This document shows, piece after piece, positions 34,121 to 41,777 of a stretch of DNA of 64,000 nucleotides. The notes under the pieces are model-generated. The model was not told the DNA's origin and ran no database searches. It was given only the letters and a program-made list of their open reading frames with translations. Each line of letters begins with the position of its first letter. Position 1 is the stretch's first letter. Location: the IMG/VR virus record IMGVR_UViG_3300044835_000040, positions 62,001 to 126,000 of that record, one strand, 5' to 3'. The translations under genes were made by a program, and so were the position numbers. Source of the stretch: a virus.

Positions 34121-34166
34121 TACCATCTGTCGCGGCGAAGGGGCAACCGATTCGAGGGAGGTGCGT
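34121..34166 (+). promoter_or_regulatory. Shared-type leader before the regulator gene
   Basis: TACCAT (34121-34126) could be a weak -10 box; GGCAACCGATTCGAGGGAGG (34142-34161) is a copy of the conserved leader, and the ribosome site ends six bases before the ATG at 34167. No good -35 is visible. Confidence 0.4.
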
Positions 34167-34469
34167 ATGGCGGCTGAGCGGAAATCCGCGGATGTCAGCA
34201 AGATGCTGAGCGGCGTGGGCAAGCGGGAGCTGGTGAAGTTCCTGCAGGAGGATCCGCGGGTTCGCGATTGGCTGGGATCCGGGGTGCTGATGAGCACGTC
34301 AGAAGCCGCGGAACTGCTGGAGGTGGAGCGCGGCCGCGTGTGGCGGTGGGTCAACATGGATCGCATCCAGTCGGTCGCGATCACGGGCGCGACGCCGCTG
34401 TTCCTGCGCGCCGATGTGCTGGCGCTGAAGCGAGAGCTGGCTGCCGGGAAGTCGAAGGCCGCGGCGTGA
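34167..34469 (+). CDS. MerR/excisionase-like helix-turn-helix protein
   Basis: 100 residues from the ATG at 34167. Residues about 45-95, MSTSEAAELLEVERGRVWRW and PLFLRADVLALKREL, have the helix-turn-helix plus wing plan of HTH_17/AlpA-type proteins, which act as small regulators or excisionases. Without an integrase nearby, a regulatory role is more likely. A candidate for binding the shared operators. Confidence 0.65.
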   Translation: MAAERKSADVSKMLSGVGKRELVKFLQEDPRVRDWLGSGVLMSTSEAAELLEVERGRVWRWVNMDRIQSVAITGATPLFLRADVLALKRELAAGKSKAAA

Positions 34470-34909
34470 TCGCGAAGGTCAACTGGACCTTCAACGAGGT
34501 GGACGGCTGGTGGGAAGCTCGCATGGACGATCGCCGCAAGCTGCGGATCGGCTGGGACGAGAGCGACGCGTCGTTCTACCTGAGCGTCGGTGTGGAACCC
34601 CCGCCGAACGTCACCGCCGAGACCGGGTACAGGCACTTCCAGGTGTCGCTGCCGCTGCTCGTCGCGATGCTGCTGGTGCCGCGCTCAGAGCACGCACGGA
34701 TGCTTGACACGGTGGCCGTCGCGCTGGTCGACGTGCGTGACCGTGAGGTGATCGGGAAGCTGCACGACGTGATGGCGTTCTCGATGGAGGACTGGCCGAA
34801 GCCGCTCGTCGCTGCAGAGTCGCTGAAGCTGGCTGCGGAGGCTGCGCCGCGCCTGGAGCGGCTGTCGCTCGACATGGCTGCGGCGGGGGCGTTCGGCGAT
34901 GGCGCGTGA
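34466..34909 (+). CDS. Hypothetical protein
   Basis: 147 residues, GTG start in a GTGA overlap with the regulator gene. Beta-rich N-terminus (WTFNEVDGWWEARMDDRRKL) and helical C-terminus. No known domain. Shares an operon with the helix-turn-helix gene. Confidence 0.55.
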   Translation: MIAKVNWTFNEVDGWWEARMDDRRKLRIGWDESDASFYLSVGVEPPPNVTAETGYRHFQVSLPLLVAMLLVPRSEHARMLDTVAVALVDVRDREVIGKLHDVMAFSMEDWPKPLVAAESLKLAAEAAPRLERLSLDMAAAGAFGDGA

Positions 34910-35078
34910 GCCTCGGACGCCTGTGCTGCGCCTGGACGCGCAGTCGGTGGCGACATGGGCTGGGACGGTCGCGACACGGAAGGATCTCCGCAGCGCGCTG
35001 GAGGAACTGCCGAACGACGACGCGCGGATGACGATCGTGCTCGACACGCTCCGTGACCGCTTCGACGAGAAGCCCTGA
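34899..35078 (+). CDS. Hypothetical small protein
   Basis: 59 residues; the ATG at 34899 lies inside the end of the previous gene and the TGA overlaps the next ATG at 35078. Helical, acidic C-terminus (TIVLDTLRDRFDEKP). Overlaps on both sides support translation. Confidence 0.5.
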   Translation: MAREPRTPVLRLDAQSVATWAGTVATRKDLRSALEELPNDDARMTIVLDTLRDRFDEKP

Positions 35079-35779
35079 TGTACGGCGACGCCGCGTACCG
35101 GCAGCACTTCCACGCGCCGTCGGGCGGGGTCGATAGCAAGGGCTACCCGGAGGCGTGGGGATGGGTCAAGGACGAGGTGCGCGAGTTTGTCGGGCATCGC
35201 TGCATCCGCTGTGGGCATCCGTACCGCGTCGGGCAGGAGTCCTTCTGGTCGGAGCCTGCGGCCGAGGCGTCGGTGCGCGAGGCGGCCGGGCTGGCGCTGT
35301 TCGACTCGGAGCCGACGGACGAGCCGCGCGTGAAGCGCGAGCGCCCGGTCCACTGGTCGCCGTGCGATGAGCACTGCCGCCACGGTGGCCTGATTCGCCG
35401 CGACATGGGCGAGATGGGGCCTGACGACGAGGTGCTGTGGGATGTACACGACATCGGTGCGGCGACGCTCGATCTAGCGCCGGGGATGGGGCCGGTGCAG
35501 GCGGCGTGGCGGATCCTGACCGTGCATCACGCCAACGGCAACAAGCTCGATCTGCGCTGGTGGAACCTGTTAGCTTTGTGCCAACGGGATCACCTATCGG
35601 TACAGAGCCGGGTCGTGATGGACCGCCCGTTCATCCTTGAGCACTCCGGCTGGTTCAAGCCCTACGCAGCAGGTTTCTATGCCTCCAAGTATCTCGGTGA
35701 AGACATCACGCGCGAGCAGGCCGAAGGGCGGCTCGACGAACTGCTCGCCTTCGAGCGGCGCGACCGGGCCACGGCGTAG
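35078..35779 (+). CDS. HNH-like zinc nuclease domain protein
   Basis: 233 residues. An N-terminal CIRCGHPY and PCDEHCRHGG give metal-binding cysteines; residues about 145-185, ILTVHHANGNKLDLRWWNLL and ALCQRDHLSVQ, have the HH, N and H of an HNH motif. The C-terminus (WFKPYAAGFYASKYLG) is typical of this phage protein group. It may be a DNA nuclease used by the phage rather than a homing enzyme. A 1-base overlap joins it to the gene before. Confidence 0.65.
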   Translation: MYGDAAYRQHFHAPSGGVDSKGYPEAWGWVKDEVREFVGHRCIRCGHPYRVGQESFWSEPAAEASVREAAGLALFDSEPTDEPRVKRERPVHWSPCDEHCRHGGLIRRDMGEMGPDDEVLWDVHDIGAATLDLAPGMGPVQAAWRILTVHHANGNKLDLRWWNLLALCQRDHLSVQSRVVMDRPFILEHSGWFKPYAAGFYASKYLGEDITREQAEGRLDELLAFERRDRATA

Positions 35780-35882
35780 CTGCGACTGCGCCGATCTCAC
35801 CGGTTGCAAGGTCTGTCGCCACCGAGAGAAGCAACGTCGTCGCTACCACGGGCTACCGCCGCTCGCTCCACTGCCCAACGCG

Positions 35883-36236
35883 ATGCGGATCCGGGAGTCG
35901 CGGCTGGTGCTGCCGGATGACCCAATCACACGCGCCTACATCGCGGGGTTGTTCGACGGCGAGGGCAGTATCACTCGCCAGCGCTGGCCGGTCCTCCAGG
36001 TCGGGATGACTGACGAGGGCGTCATCCGCTGGCTGGCAGCGATGGGCGGCAGCCTGCGCGTCGAGCAACCGCCCGGCAACCGGCAGCTGCTCTACCGCTG
36101 GCGTGTGCTCGCGCGTCGCGAGGTCATCGAGATGCTGGAGATGATGCTGCCGTACTTGCGCGTGAAGCGGAAAGCGGCGATAGCTGTGCTGGAGGAGCTG
36201 CTGGCGCTGGAGCGTATTTCGGTTGCGGAGACGTAG
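35883..36236 (+). CDS. LAGLIDADG-type homing endonuclease
   Basis: 117 residues from the ATG at 35883. The motif AYIAGLFDGEGSI is at residues 18-30, followed by a single LAGLIDADG domain (GMTDEGVIRWLAAMGG, LPYLRVKRKAAIAVLEELL). Upstream in the same frame, after the previous stop, is CDCADLTGCKVCRHREKQRR, a zinc-knuckle-like stretch with no start codon of its own, so a longer form or a decayed 5' end is possible. It is inserted just before the candidate small RNA. Confidence 0.7.
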   Translation: MRIRESRLVLPDDPITRAYIAGLFDGEGSITRQRWPVLQVGMTDEGVIRWLAAMGGSLRVEQPPGNRQLLYRWRVLARREVIEMLEMMLPYLRVKRKAAIAVLEELLALERISVAET

Positions 36237-36251
36237 GTCGCCCGCTATAGT
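36223..36251 (+). promoter_or_regulatory. Promoter of the candidate small RNA
   Basis: TTGCGG (36223-36228), a 17-base spacer and TATAGT (36246-36251). The TATAGT is identical to that of the 50542 operator promoter. GGTCGC half-sites flank it at 36236-36241 and 36252-36257, so the same repressor could act here. The -35 box overlaps the end of the endonuclease gene. Expected start near 36258. Confidence 0.5.
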
Positions 36252-36257
36252 GGTCGC

Positions 36258-36360
36258 ATCGATCCCGATGGATCGGTGTAGCGGTCGGCCTAACGGCCAC
36301 CGCCGCACCTCCAGAAGAATCGGTTGCAGGGAGCGCCGCCGCAAGGCGGCGTTTCCATTT
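36258..36360 (+). ncRNA. Candidate trans-acting antisense small RNA against the shared leader
   Basis: About 103 nt. Hairpin 1: CGATCC-CGAT-GGATCG (36260-36275). Hairpin 2: GCGGT/ACCGC plus GGCC/GGCC with a TAAC loop (36281-36303). A single-stranded stretch 36304-36333 follows, then a terminator hairpin. Positions 36304-36328 are the reverse complement, with one mismatch in 25, of the leader and ribosome site at 33847-33871; CGCACCTCC (36304-36312) alone is complementary to GGAGGTGCG, present before eight genes. It could block translation of several phage mRNAs or titrate them; CACCTCC also mimics the 16S anti-Shine-Dalgarno. Alternative: the GGTTGC element is only a protein operator. Confidence 0.5.
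36334..36354 (+). terminator. Intrinsic terminator with GNRA loop
   Basis: CGCCGCC (36334-36340), loop GCAA, GGCGGCG (36345-36351), then TTT and a further TTT after CCA. Seven perfect GC pairs and a GNRA tetraloop. It ends the candidate small RNA and insulates the 36418 gene. Confidence 0.7.
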
Positions 36361-36417
36361 CTACGACCGGTCCGGTGGGTACGCTCGGCAGCGTCAACAT
36401 TCGATCGGAGGTGCGAG

Positions 36418-36744
36418 ATGGCGCAGGGGAAAGAGCCGACGACGCGTGAGCCGTCGCCCTACCACGTGTACGAGGTGGTCGACCGGCCGCGGCAGATGGT
36501 TGCGGAGGAGACGGGCGAGGAGAGCATCGAGGGCGGCCCCGAGACGCTGAAGCTGGTCGAAACGCTGCAGGCGACGAGTAGCGCTGATGCGGACCGGCAG
36601 TGGCGCTCGATACTGGAGGACGAGTTCCGTGTCGGAGGCCGCAGTGGCGAAGTCGAGTACCGCTGCATCGCGGCCCGCTTCGCTGAGCCGCTGTACTACG
36701 CGGGCGCACAGCAGAAGATGGTTGTGACTGGTGGCACCCGGTAA
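36418..36744 (+). CDS. Hypothetical protein
   Basis: 108 residues; the ATG at 36418 is set by the shared CGGAGGTGCGAG site. An in-frame ATG at 36268 would run through the small-RNA region and give an Arg-rich tail without a ribosome site, so I reject it. Acidic, with a beta-rich second half (GEVEYRCIAARFAEPLYYAG). Function unknown. Confidence 0.55.
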   Translation: MAQGKEPTTREPSPYHVYEVVDRPRQMVAEETGEESIEGGPETLKLVETLQATSSADADRQWRSILEDEFRVGGRSGEVEYRCIAARFAEPLYYAGAQQKMVVTGGTR

Positions 36745-36970
36745 GGAGCGGCACGCGCAGCTCGCCGCGGACCTGGGCCACTTCAAGGACCCGGCGACCG
36801 GCGAGCCGATGGTGTACGCGGCGAAGGCGTGGCGCCGATGTCTGGCTGACCTGTTCTACCTGTCGCGTGTGCGGCTGGTAGGGCAGGGGCAGGCCGGTGT
36901 GGAGACGTGCGAGACCTACGGTCACGAGGGCGGAATGCGCTGCATACGCTGCGGCGCGCTGGTTCAGTAG
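36731..36970 (+). CDS. Small protein with C-terminal zinc knuckle
   Basis: 79 residues, GTG start overlapping the previous gene by 14 bases. The C-terminus CETYGHEGGMRCIRCG supplies C-H-C-C ligands. Function unknown; many genes here share such short metal sites. Confidence 0.5.
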   Translation: MAPGKERHAQLAADLGHFKDPATGEPMVYAAKAWRRCLADLFYLSRVRLVGQGQAGVETCETYGHEGGMRCIRCGALVQ

Positions 36971-36998
36971 ATAGGGGTCCGGCCTTACCTTCCAGAGG

Positions 36999-39041
36999 GT
37001 GACGGCAAGGCCCTCGATCGGTTCCCTCGAAGACCTGCCTGACGTTCACGGGCCGTTCGGTGATGGGCAGGTGCCGGTCTGGTCGCAGTCGCAGGGAGCG
37101 TTCGTTCCGGGCGCTGGCGGCGGTGGCGGTGGCGGCACGGGCGCGACTGGGCCGCAGGGAGCGACTGGTCCCGCAGGCAGCCAGGGCGCAACGGGCGCTG
37201 CTGGCGCAACGGGCGCGGGCGGTGTGCAGGGAGCGACGGGTCCCGTCGGCGGTCTCGGCGCGACCGGCGTCAACGGCGCGACCGGAGCTGGCGGCGCGCA
37301 GGGAGCGACCGGTCCCGCGGGTGGACTGGGCGCGACGGGCGTGGCTGGCGCTACTGGTGCTGGAGGCCCGGCGGGAGCGACAGGTTCGGTCGGTGCGGCT
37401 GGCGCGACAGGTGTCAAAGGAGCCACGGGCACAGAAGGTCCGGCTGGCGCTACGGGCGCCGCTGGGACCGTCGGAGCGACCGGTGCTGGCACCGTGGGCG
37501 CGACGGGAGCGAAAGGCACGACGGGTTCAGAAGGGCCTGCTGGGGCGACCGGCGCAGCGGGCACCGTGGGCGCTACCGGCGCGGGCACCGTGGGGGCTAC
37601 CGGCGCGAAAGGTGCAACGGGCACCGAAGGCGCTGTCGGTGCGACCGGCGCGGGTACGGTCGGCGCGACCGGGGCCAAAGGAGCCACGGGCAGCGAAGGG
37701 CCAGCTGGCGCGACTGGCGTCAAAGGCACGACCGGCTCGGAAGGCCCCGCGGGCGCGACTGGAGCTGCAGGCACCGTCGGGGCGACTGGCGTCAAAGGAG
37801 CTACGGGCACCGAAGGTGCCGCCGGGGCCACTGGAGCGAAAGGCACCACGGGCTCGGAAGGTCCTGCTGGTGCCACGGGAGCTGCCGGTACGGTCGGCGC
37901 GACTGGCGCGGGCGGCGCGGCGGGCGCCACGGGAGCGAAAGGAGCGACTGGGACCGAAGGTGCCGCTGGCGCGACCGGTGCGGCGGGCACGGTCGGTGCC
38001 ACTGGCGCCAAAGGCACGACGGGGTCGGAAGGCCCTGCGGGTGCGACGGGCACGACCGGTGCGGCGGGCGCCACTGGCGTGAAAGGAGCGACCGGATCAG
38101 AAGGTCCGGCTGGCGCCACGGGGACGACCGGTGCTGCTGGCGCGACGGGCGCCAAAGGAGCGACGGGCACCGAAGGTCCGCAGGGCGCGACGGGTCCGGC
38201 GGGGGCTGCTGGCGCGACTGGAGTGACGGGCGCGACGGGCAGCGGCGGCCCGCAGGGAGCTACCGGGCCGGAACCGAGCGGCGCGCTGCTGAAAACGAAC
38301 AACCTCTCCGATGTCGCGAACACGGGCACCTCCCGCGCGAATCTGAAGGACTCGACTCTCGCTCCGGCAATCGCAGTGTCGACGGCGAACATCGCGTCGC
38401 TCGAAGGCACGCCGGAAGTCGACGGCTACAAACTCGCTGAAGAAGACACGGTGCTGCTGACGGGGCAGACCGAAGCGAAGAACAACGGGCCGTGGGTCGT
38501 GCCCGTGGGCGCGGGTGCGTGGACCAGACCGGCTGACTACGCGACGGGGATGGAAGTCCGGGCGCGCCTAATCATGGTCGTGAAAGGCACGGTGTACGCC
38601 AACTCCGTGTGGATGCTCTCGACGCGGACGTTGATCACGGTCGGCACGACCGCATCGACCTGGGTCCGCTCGAATAAGACCCGCCACCGCACCGGTCACG
38701 CGTGGGTCACGCGCGGCACTGAACCGTGGGCGATCGAAACGATCCAGGGTCCGCCCGTCCGCCCGGCGACCGCGGAGACGCAGTACATCGCTGGCGTCGA
38801 CTGGACGAAAGTCACGTCGGGCACCTCCCCGAAAGTCAGCTTCAAGATCCAGGTCAACGGCGCGGACGTGGGGCTCGGCACGACCGCTTCGCCGCTGCTG
38901 ATGGAAGCCGCTGACGGCAACTCGATGCTGACGACGCCAGTCGAACTGAAAGCCGGGGACGACATCACGCTCGTGATCCTCGCGATCTCCACCGCGCCGC
39001 TCGGCGGGCGCATCGGCCTGCACATCGACCACGTTGCATGA
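36999..39041 (+). CDS. Second collagen-like tail fibre
   Basis: 680 residues, GTG start behind CCAGAGG. Residues 1-45 are a short anchor ending in a Gly run; residues about 46-425 are Gly-X-Y triplets ([26 protein letters not shown]), one of the longest collagen-like stretches possible in a fibre. After PEPSG comes [20 protein letters not shown], a classic fibre element, then [19 protein letters not shown] and a beta-rich tip. It sits 18 kb from the tail operon among early-type genes, so it may be a decoration or exchangeable receptor-binding fibre acquired separately. Confidence 0.75.
   Translation: MTARPSIGSLEDLPDVHGPFGDGQVPVWSQSQGAFVPGAGGGGGGGTGATGPQGATGPAGSQGATGAAGATGAGGVQGATGPVGGLGATGVNGATGAGGAQGATGPAGGLGATGVAGATGAGGPAGATGSVGAAGATGVKGATGTEGPAGATGAAGTVGATGAGTVGATGAKGTTGSEGPAGATGAAGTVGATGAGTVGATGAKGATGTEGAVGATGAGTVGATGAKGATGSEGPAGATGVKGTTGSEGPAGATGAAGTVGATGVKGATGTEGAAGATGAKGTTGSEGPAGATGAAGTVGATGAGGAAGATGAKGATGTEGAAGATGAAGTVGATGAKGTTGSEGPAGATGTTGAAGATGVKGATGSEGPAGATGTTGAAGATGAKGATGTEGPQGATGPAGAAGATGVTGATGSGGPQGATGPEPSGALLKTNNLSDVANTGTSRANLKDSTLAPAIAVSTANIASLEGTPEVDGYKLAEEDTVLLTGQTEAKNNGPWVVPVGAGAWTRPADYATGMEVRARLIMVVKGTVYANSVWMLSTRTLITVGTTASTWVRSNKTRHRTGHAWVTRGTEPWAIETIQGPPVRPATAETQYIAGVDWTKVTSGTSPKVSFKIQVNGADVGLGTTASPLLMEAADGNSMLTTPVELKAGDDITLVILAISTAPLGGRIGLHIDHVA
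37135..38275 (+). repeat. Collagen-like coding repeat, second copy
   Basis: About 127 Gly-X-Y triplets with higher-order units of the form [13 protein letters not shown] and [16 protein letters not shown]. Codon choice varies between units, which limits exact DNA repeats. The antisense frames are Pro/Val-rich artefacts. Confidence 0.85.
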
Positions 39042-39051
39042 TGGGAGCACG

Positions 39052-39744
39052 ATGATCGCCATTGCCGGAAGGTTGACGCCGCTGCTCGTGGACTTCGGCC
39101 GCAAGAAGGTGGGGCTCGAACACGTCGGCTACCGGCTGCTGAACACAGACGGCACGGTCCACACGGCGCGCACCGAGACGGGCGTCACCGCCGTCGCGTC
39201 CGGTATCTACCGCGTCGCGGTGTCGCTGCCCGCGGGCTGGTCGGGCGCGGTGGAGTGGGACACGGGCGAGACGGTGCCGGTGTACGCGATCGAGGCGATC
39301 GAGGTCGCGAACCTCGACGATCTCGACGCGACGATCTCCAGCCGCGCGACGCTCGCGAGCCTCGCGAACACTTCGATCCAGGTGGTAGGCCCGGTGAGCA
39401 CGACAGGCACGATCTCGATCCTCGCGGGCGACGACTATCTCGCGTCGGACACGCGAGCGCTGGTGTGGGAAGACGTGACGGGCACGCGCTGGCCGTCGCT
39501 CTCGGGCGCGACGATCACGCTCGACGTGTTCGACGAGTCGATGGGCGAGAAGTTCTCGACGGTCGGCCATGAAGTCTCGGCGGTGTCGCCAGCGCGCAAG
39601 GTGAGCGTCGACATCCCCGGCGTCGACACGCTGAACGTGCCCGGCAAGTGGCGCTACCGGCTGTGGGCGGTGCTCGTCGACGGATCGAAGGTCACGCTCT
39701 CGAATGGGCCGTTCACGATCCTGAGTCCCTTCCTCAGCGCTTGA
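39052..39744 (+). CDS. Putative virion or fibre-associated protein
   Basis: 230 residues from the ATG at 39052, five bases after GGGAG; an earlier TTG at 39034 is less likely. Beta-rich with two Ig-like stretches (YRVAVSLPAGWSGAVEWDTG and GKWRYRLWAVLVDGSKVTLSNGPF), as in domains of phage fibre assemblies. It directly follows the second collagen-like fibre and probably works with it. The stop lies within the -35 region of the next promoter. Confidence 0.55.
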   Translation: MIAIAGRLTPLLVDFGRKKVGLEHVGYRLLNTDGTVHTARTETGVTAVASGIYRVAVSLPAGWSGAVEWDTGETVPVYAIEAIEVANLDDLDATISSRATLASLANTSIQVVGPVSTTGTISILAGDDYLASDTRALVWEDVTGTRWPSLSGATITLDVFDESMGEKFSTVGHEVSAVSPARKVSVDIPGVDTLNVPGKWRYRLWAVLVDGSKVTLSNGPFTILSPFLSA

Positions 39745-39769
39745 CAGAGCGACCATCGGTTGCTATGTT
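39741..39769 (+). promoter_or_regulatory. Operator-controlled sigma70 promoter 1
   Basis: TTGACA (39741-39746), 17-base spacer, TATGTT (39764-39769). The spacer is filled by GCGACC-ATC-GGTTGC (39749-39763), an imperfect copy of the palindrome in promoters 2 and 3. GCAACCGAT (39776-39784) follows six bases after -10 and is also complementary to ATCGGTTGC at 39755-39763. It drives an unbroken operon to about 47.6 kb. Confidence 0.75.
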
Positions 39770-39802
39770 GGCGGCGCAACCGATCGAAATGGAAGGTGCG
39801 AG

Positions 39803-39823
39803 ATGGAGATTGAGCAGCGATGA
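39803..39823 (+). CDS. Six-codon leader ORF (MEIEQR)
   Basis: The shared GGAAGGTGCGAG site is correctly spaced for this ATG, not for the next gene. The ORF has six codons and its TGA overlaps the ATG of the 39820 gene (ATGA). It probably couples translation of the first real gene to the strong shared ribosome site; the peptide itself may have no role. A similar 18-codon ORF lies behind promoter 2. Confidence 0.5.
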   Translation: MEIEQR

Positions 39824-40020
39824 TCGTCGCCCGCTTCAACTGCGGCAACTGCGGTCACGGCCCGTACGAGGTGGAGGACAACCGTGACGCGCCGATCCCG
39901 GCGTACGCGATCCCGGTCACGGTCCACCACGCTGACGGGGAGGGGCACCCGCTGCATCTGTGCTTGCGGTGCGAGACGGACCTGCCGCAGTTCTTGAACA
40001 AGGCCGCGGTGGTGTCGTGA
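39820..40020 (+). CDS. Zinc-ribbon small protein
   Basis: 66 residues. CGNCGHG at the N-terminus and CLRC near the C-terminus make a four-cysteine ribbon. Start within the ATGA overlap with the leader ORF. First full gene of the promoter 1 operon. Function unknown. Confidence 0.6.
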   Translation: MIVARFNCGNCGHGPYEVEDNRDAPIPAYAIPVTVHHADGEGHPLHLCLRCETDLPQFLNKAAVVS

Positions 40021-40385
40021 GGGCTGGGCTGGCGACGCGGGGACAGATCGACCCGCGACGGATCGATCGGGCGCGCGAGCGTCTGCGCTCGCGCGCGCAG
40101 TTCGATCAGCTGCAGGCCAGCCTTGATCGCCTGCAGGGTCAGGCCGACCGGGTAGGCGCGATCGACGTGCTGGTCTTGCGGCGGGATGGATCCGTCGGAC
40201 GGCTGATCACGCGTGGGTCGGGGCTGCTGGACGACTCGTGGTGGCCGACGCCGCTACGCCGCTGGCCGGTGCGTGCAACGCGCTTCGGGGAGTGGGTCCG
40301 GGTGCGGTCGGCCGACGGTAAGACCGACGAGGTTGGCATGATCATCGAACGCTACAAAGGAGGTGCGAGTGGGACTGAGGGCTGA
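40017..40385 (+). CDS. Hypothetical protein
   Basis: 122 residues from the GTG at 40017 (GTGA overlap). Basic, helical first half (DRARERLRSRAQFDQLQASLDRLQ), beta-rich second half. It overlaps the start of the next gene by 17 bases and supplies that gene's ribosome site. Unknown function. Confidence 0.55.
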   Translation: MRAGLATRGQIDPRRIDRARERLRSRAQFDQLQASLDRLQGQADRVGAIDVLVLRRDGSVGRLITRGSGLLDDSWWPTPLRRWPVRATRFGEWVRVRSADGKTDEVGMIIERYKGGASGTEG

Positions 40386-40851
40386 TCAGCTGACGGTCCG
40401 GATGGACACGAAGGGCTTCGGTAGCTGGCTGCGCCGTACGCGCGAAAGCCGTGGCCTGGAACTGAAGGAGCTGGCCGCGGCGTGCGACATTCGTGTCGGC
40501 ACGCTCGGCGAACTGGAGCTGGACAACCGGCGCAATCCGGGGATCCCCGGCATCGAGATCTTCGCCCGGATCGCGCGTGGCCTGGACCTGGAGCTGAGCT
40601 ACGTGCTGCACAAGGCCGGGTTCGATCTGGGCGCGGGCGGTGTGAACCTGGACCGGCTGCATCGCATCGAGATGCTGATGGAGATGCTGGACCAGGAAGC
40701 GCCGATGATCAGGCGGGCCATCGCGGAGGGCATGGACCAGCTCGACGGCGGCGGCACGGGCAGGGACGAAACCATAAACCGGCTCGGCAGGGCGCTCGGT
40801 GCGCTCGACCTTGTGACCGAGCGTGTCAGGGAAGGGAGGCGGGTCGCGTGA
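40369..40851 (+). CDS. Xre-type helix-turn-helix regulator
   Basis: 160 residues. By analogy with AAAGGAGGTGCGAG in other leaders the start is the GTG at 40369 rather than 40363. Residues about 15-75, WLRRTRESRGLELKELAAAC, IRVGTLGELELDNRR and IFARIARGLDLELSYVL, form a cro/cI-type domain; the C-terminal half is helical and may dimerise. A natural candidate repressor for the operator palindromes, being the second or third gene behind one of them (possible autoregulation; inference). Confidence 0.75.
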   Translation: MGLRADQLTVRMDTKGFGSWLRRTRESRGLELKELAAACDIRVGTLGELELDNRRNPGIPGIEIFARIARGLDLELSYVLHKAGFDLGAGGVNLDRLHRIEMLMEMLDQEAPMIRRAIAEGMDQLDGGGTGRDETINRLGRALGALDLVTERVREGRRVA

Positions 40852-41627
40852 GCGCACCTACCGCAGAGACCACGAAGCTGCTGACGAAGCAGCAGAAGTA
40901 CCCGTACCGCTGGGACATCGTGCGGATCGATGAGATGTACATCGACTCGCGCTACCAGCGTGACCTGAAACCGATCACGGGTGAGTTCGACCCGCGGATC
41001 GTCGGGATGCTCACGCTGAGTGAGCGTCCGCGTCAGGGCAAGCAGTACAGCGTCATCGACGGGCAGCGCCGCCGGGATCTGATCAAACGCGAGGGCATCG
41101 ACATAGCGCCCTGCGTGATCTTCTACGACCTGAGCGTCGAGGACGAGGCGACGCTGTTCTCGTTGTTCCAGCGGGAACGCAAGACGATTACGCCGTACGA
41201 GCGCTACCGGGCGGATCTCGTCGCGGGGCACCCGACGGTGAAGGCGATCGACAAGATCCTCCGGGAGGAGGGCTTCGAGATGGCGCCGTTCGAGACGACG
41301 CCGAAGTCGGTGCGTGCGGTGAGGGCCGTCGAAACGATCTACGGCGAAGAACCGGAGCTGCTGCGCAAGACGCTTCAGCTGGTCGCGCGCACGTGGCCGG
41401 AGGTGCCGGGCTCGGCGAGCGAGAAAATGCTGAAAGGGCTCTCGATCTTCGTCGCGACGACGAAGGACCTGGACGAGGAGAAGTTCGTCCGGCGGCTGAA
41501 GGGCACGCTCCCGTCGCAGATCGACCGGAGGGCCACGTATCTGCGTGACTCGCGGGAGCTGACGGGCACCTCGCCGAAGTTCTACGCCGAGGTGATCGAG
41601 CAGATGTACCGGAAGGGCAAAGGGTAA
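40848..41627 (+). CDS. ParB/sulfiredoxin-fold protein (DUF6551-like)
   Basis: 259 residues, GTGA overlap with the regulator gene. YIDSRYQRDLKP, QYSVIDGQRRRDLIKREG and ATLFSLFQRERKTITPYERY follow the ParB-like nuclease/CTPase-domain pattern common in phages (DGQHR-like site here VIDGQRR). Such proteins can bind DNA or hydrolyse nucleotides; partitioning is unlikely without a ParA. Possibly linked to regulation with the Xre protein. Confidence 0.65.
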   Translation: MSAPTAETTKLLTKQQKYPYRWDIVRIDEMYIDSRYQRDLKPITGEFDPRIVGMLTLSERPRQGKQYSVIDGQRRRDLIKREGIDIAPCVIFYDLSVEDEATLFSLFQRERKTITPYERYRADLVAGHPTVKAIDKILREEGFEMAPFETTPKSVRAVRAVETIYGEEPELLRKTLQLVARTWPEVPGSASEKMLKGLSIFVATTKDLDEEKFVRRLKGTLPSQIDRRATYLRDSRELTGTSPKFYAEVIEQMYRKGKG

Positions 41628-41632
41628 GGCCG

Positions 41633-41755
41633 GTGGTGCACGAAACCGGCTTCGAGCACATGCTGACTCACATGAGCGTCGGCGGCGGCATCGCGTTTGC
41701 GGTGCTCGTCGTCGGCGTCGCGTGGGTCATCGTGACGTTCCTGCGCGCGCTGTGA
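41633..41755 (+). CDS. Transmembrane microprotein
   Basis: 40 residues from the GTG at 41633. Hydrophilic N-terminus (HETGFEHMLTHM), then one membrane helix of about 21 residues (GGIAFAVLVVGVAWVIVTFL) and a short RAL end. It lies five bases after the ParB-like gene in the same operon. Confidence 0.5.
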   Translation: MVHETGFEHMLTHMSVGGGIAFAVLVVGVAWVIVTFLRAL

Positions 41756-41777
41756 TGAGCGGTCCGGCTGGGAGGGC

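Noticed and set aside
34167-34469. Excisionase of an integration module
   Set aside because: The helix-turn-helix type allows it, but no integrase or attachment site is visible in the window.
35853-36344. Minus-strand gene using the inverted leader at 36304-36328
   Set aside because: The translation is a His/Gln/Arg-rich shadow of the LAGLIDADG gene. Kept as an alternative explanation for the inverted leader but not supported.
36268-36417. N-terminal extension of the 36418 gene through the small-RNA region
   Set aside because: Frame is open but Arg-rich without structure, lacks a ribosome site, and crosses a strong terminator; the start at 36418 has the shared ribosome site.
37046-38410. 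Long minus-strand Pro/Val/Ala-rich open frame opposite the collagen repeat, and similar ones at 11079-11786
   Set aside because: They are the mirror of Gly-Ala-Thr codons on the + strand; no ribosome site and no domain.
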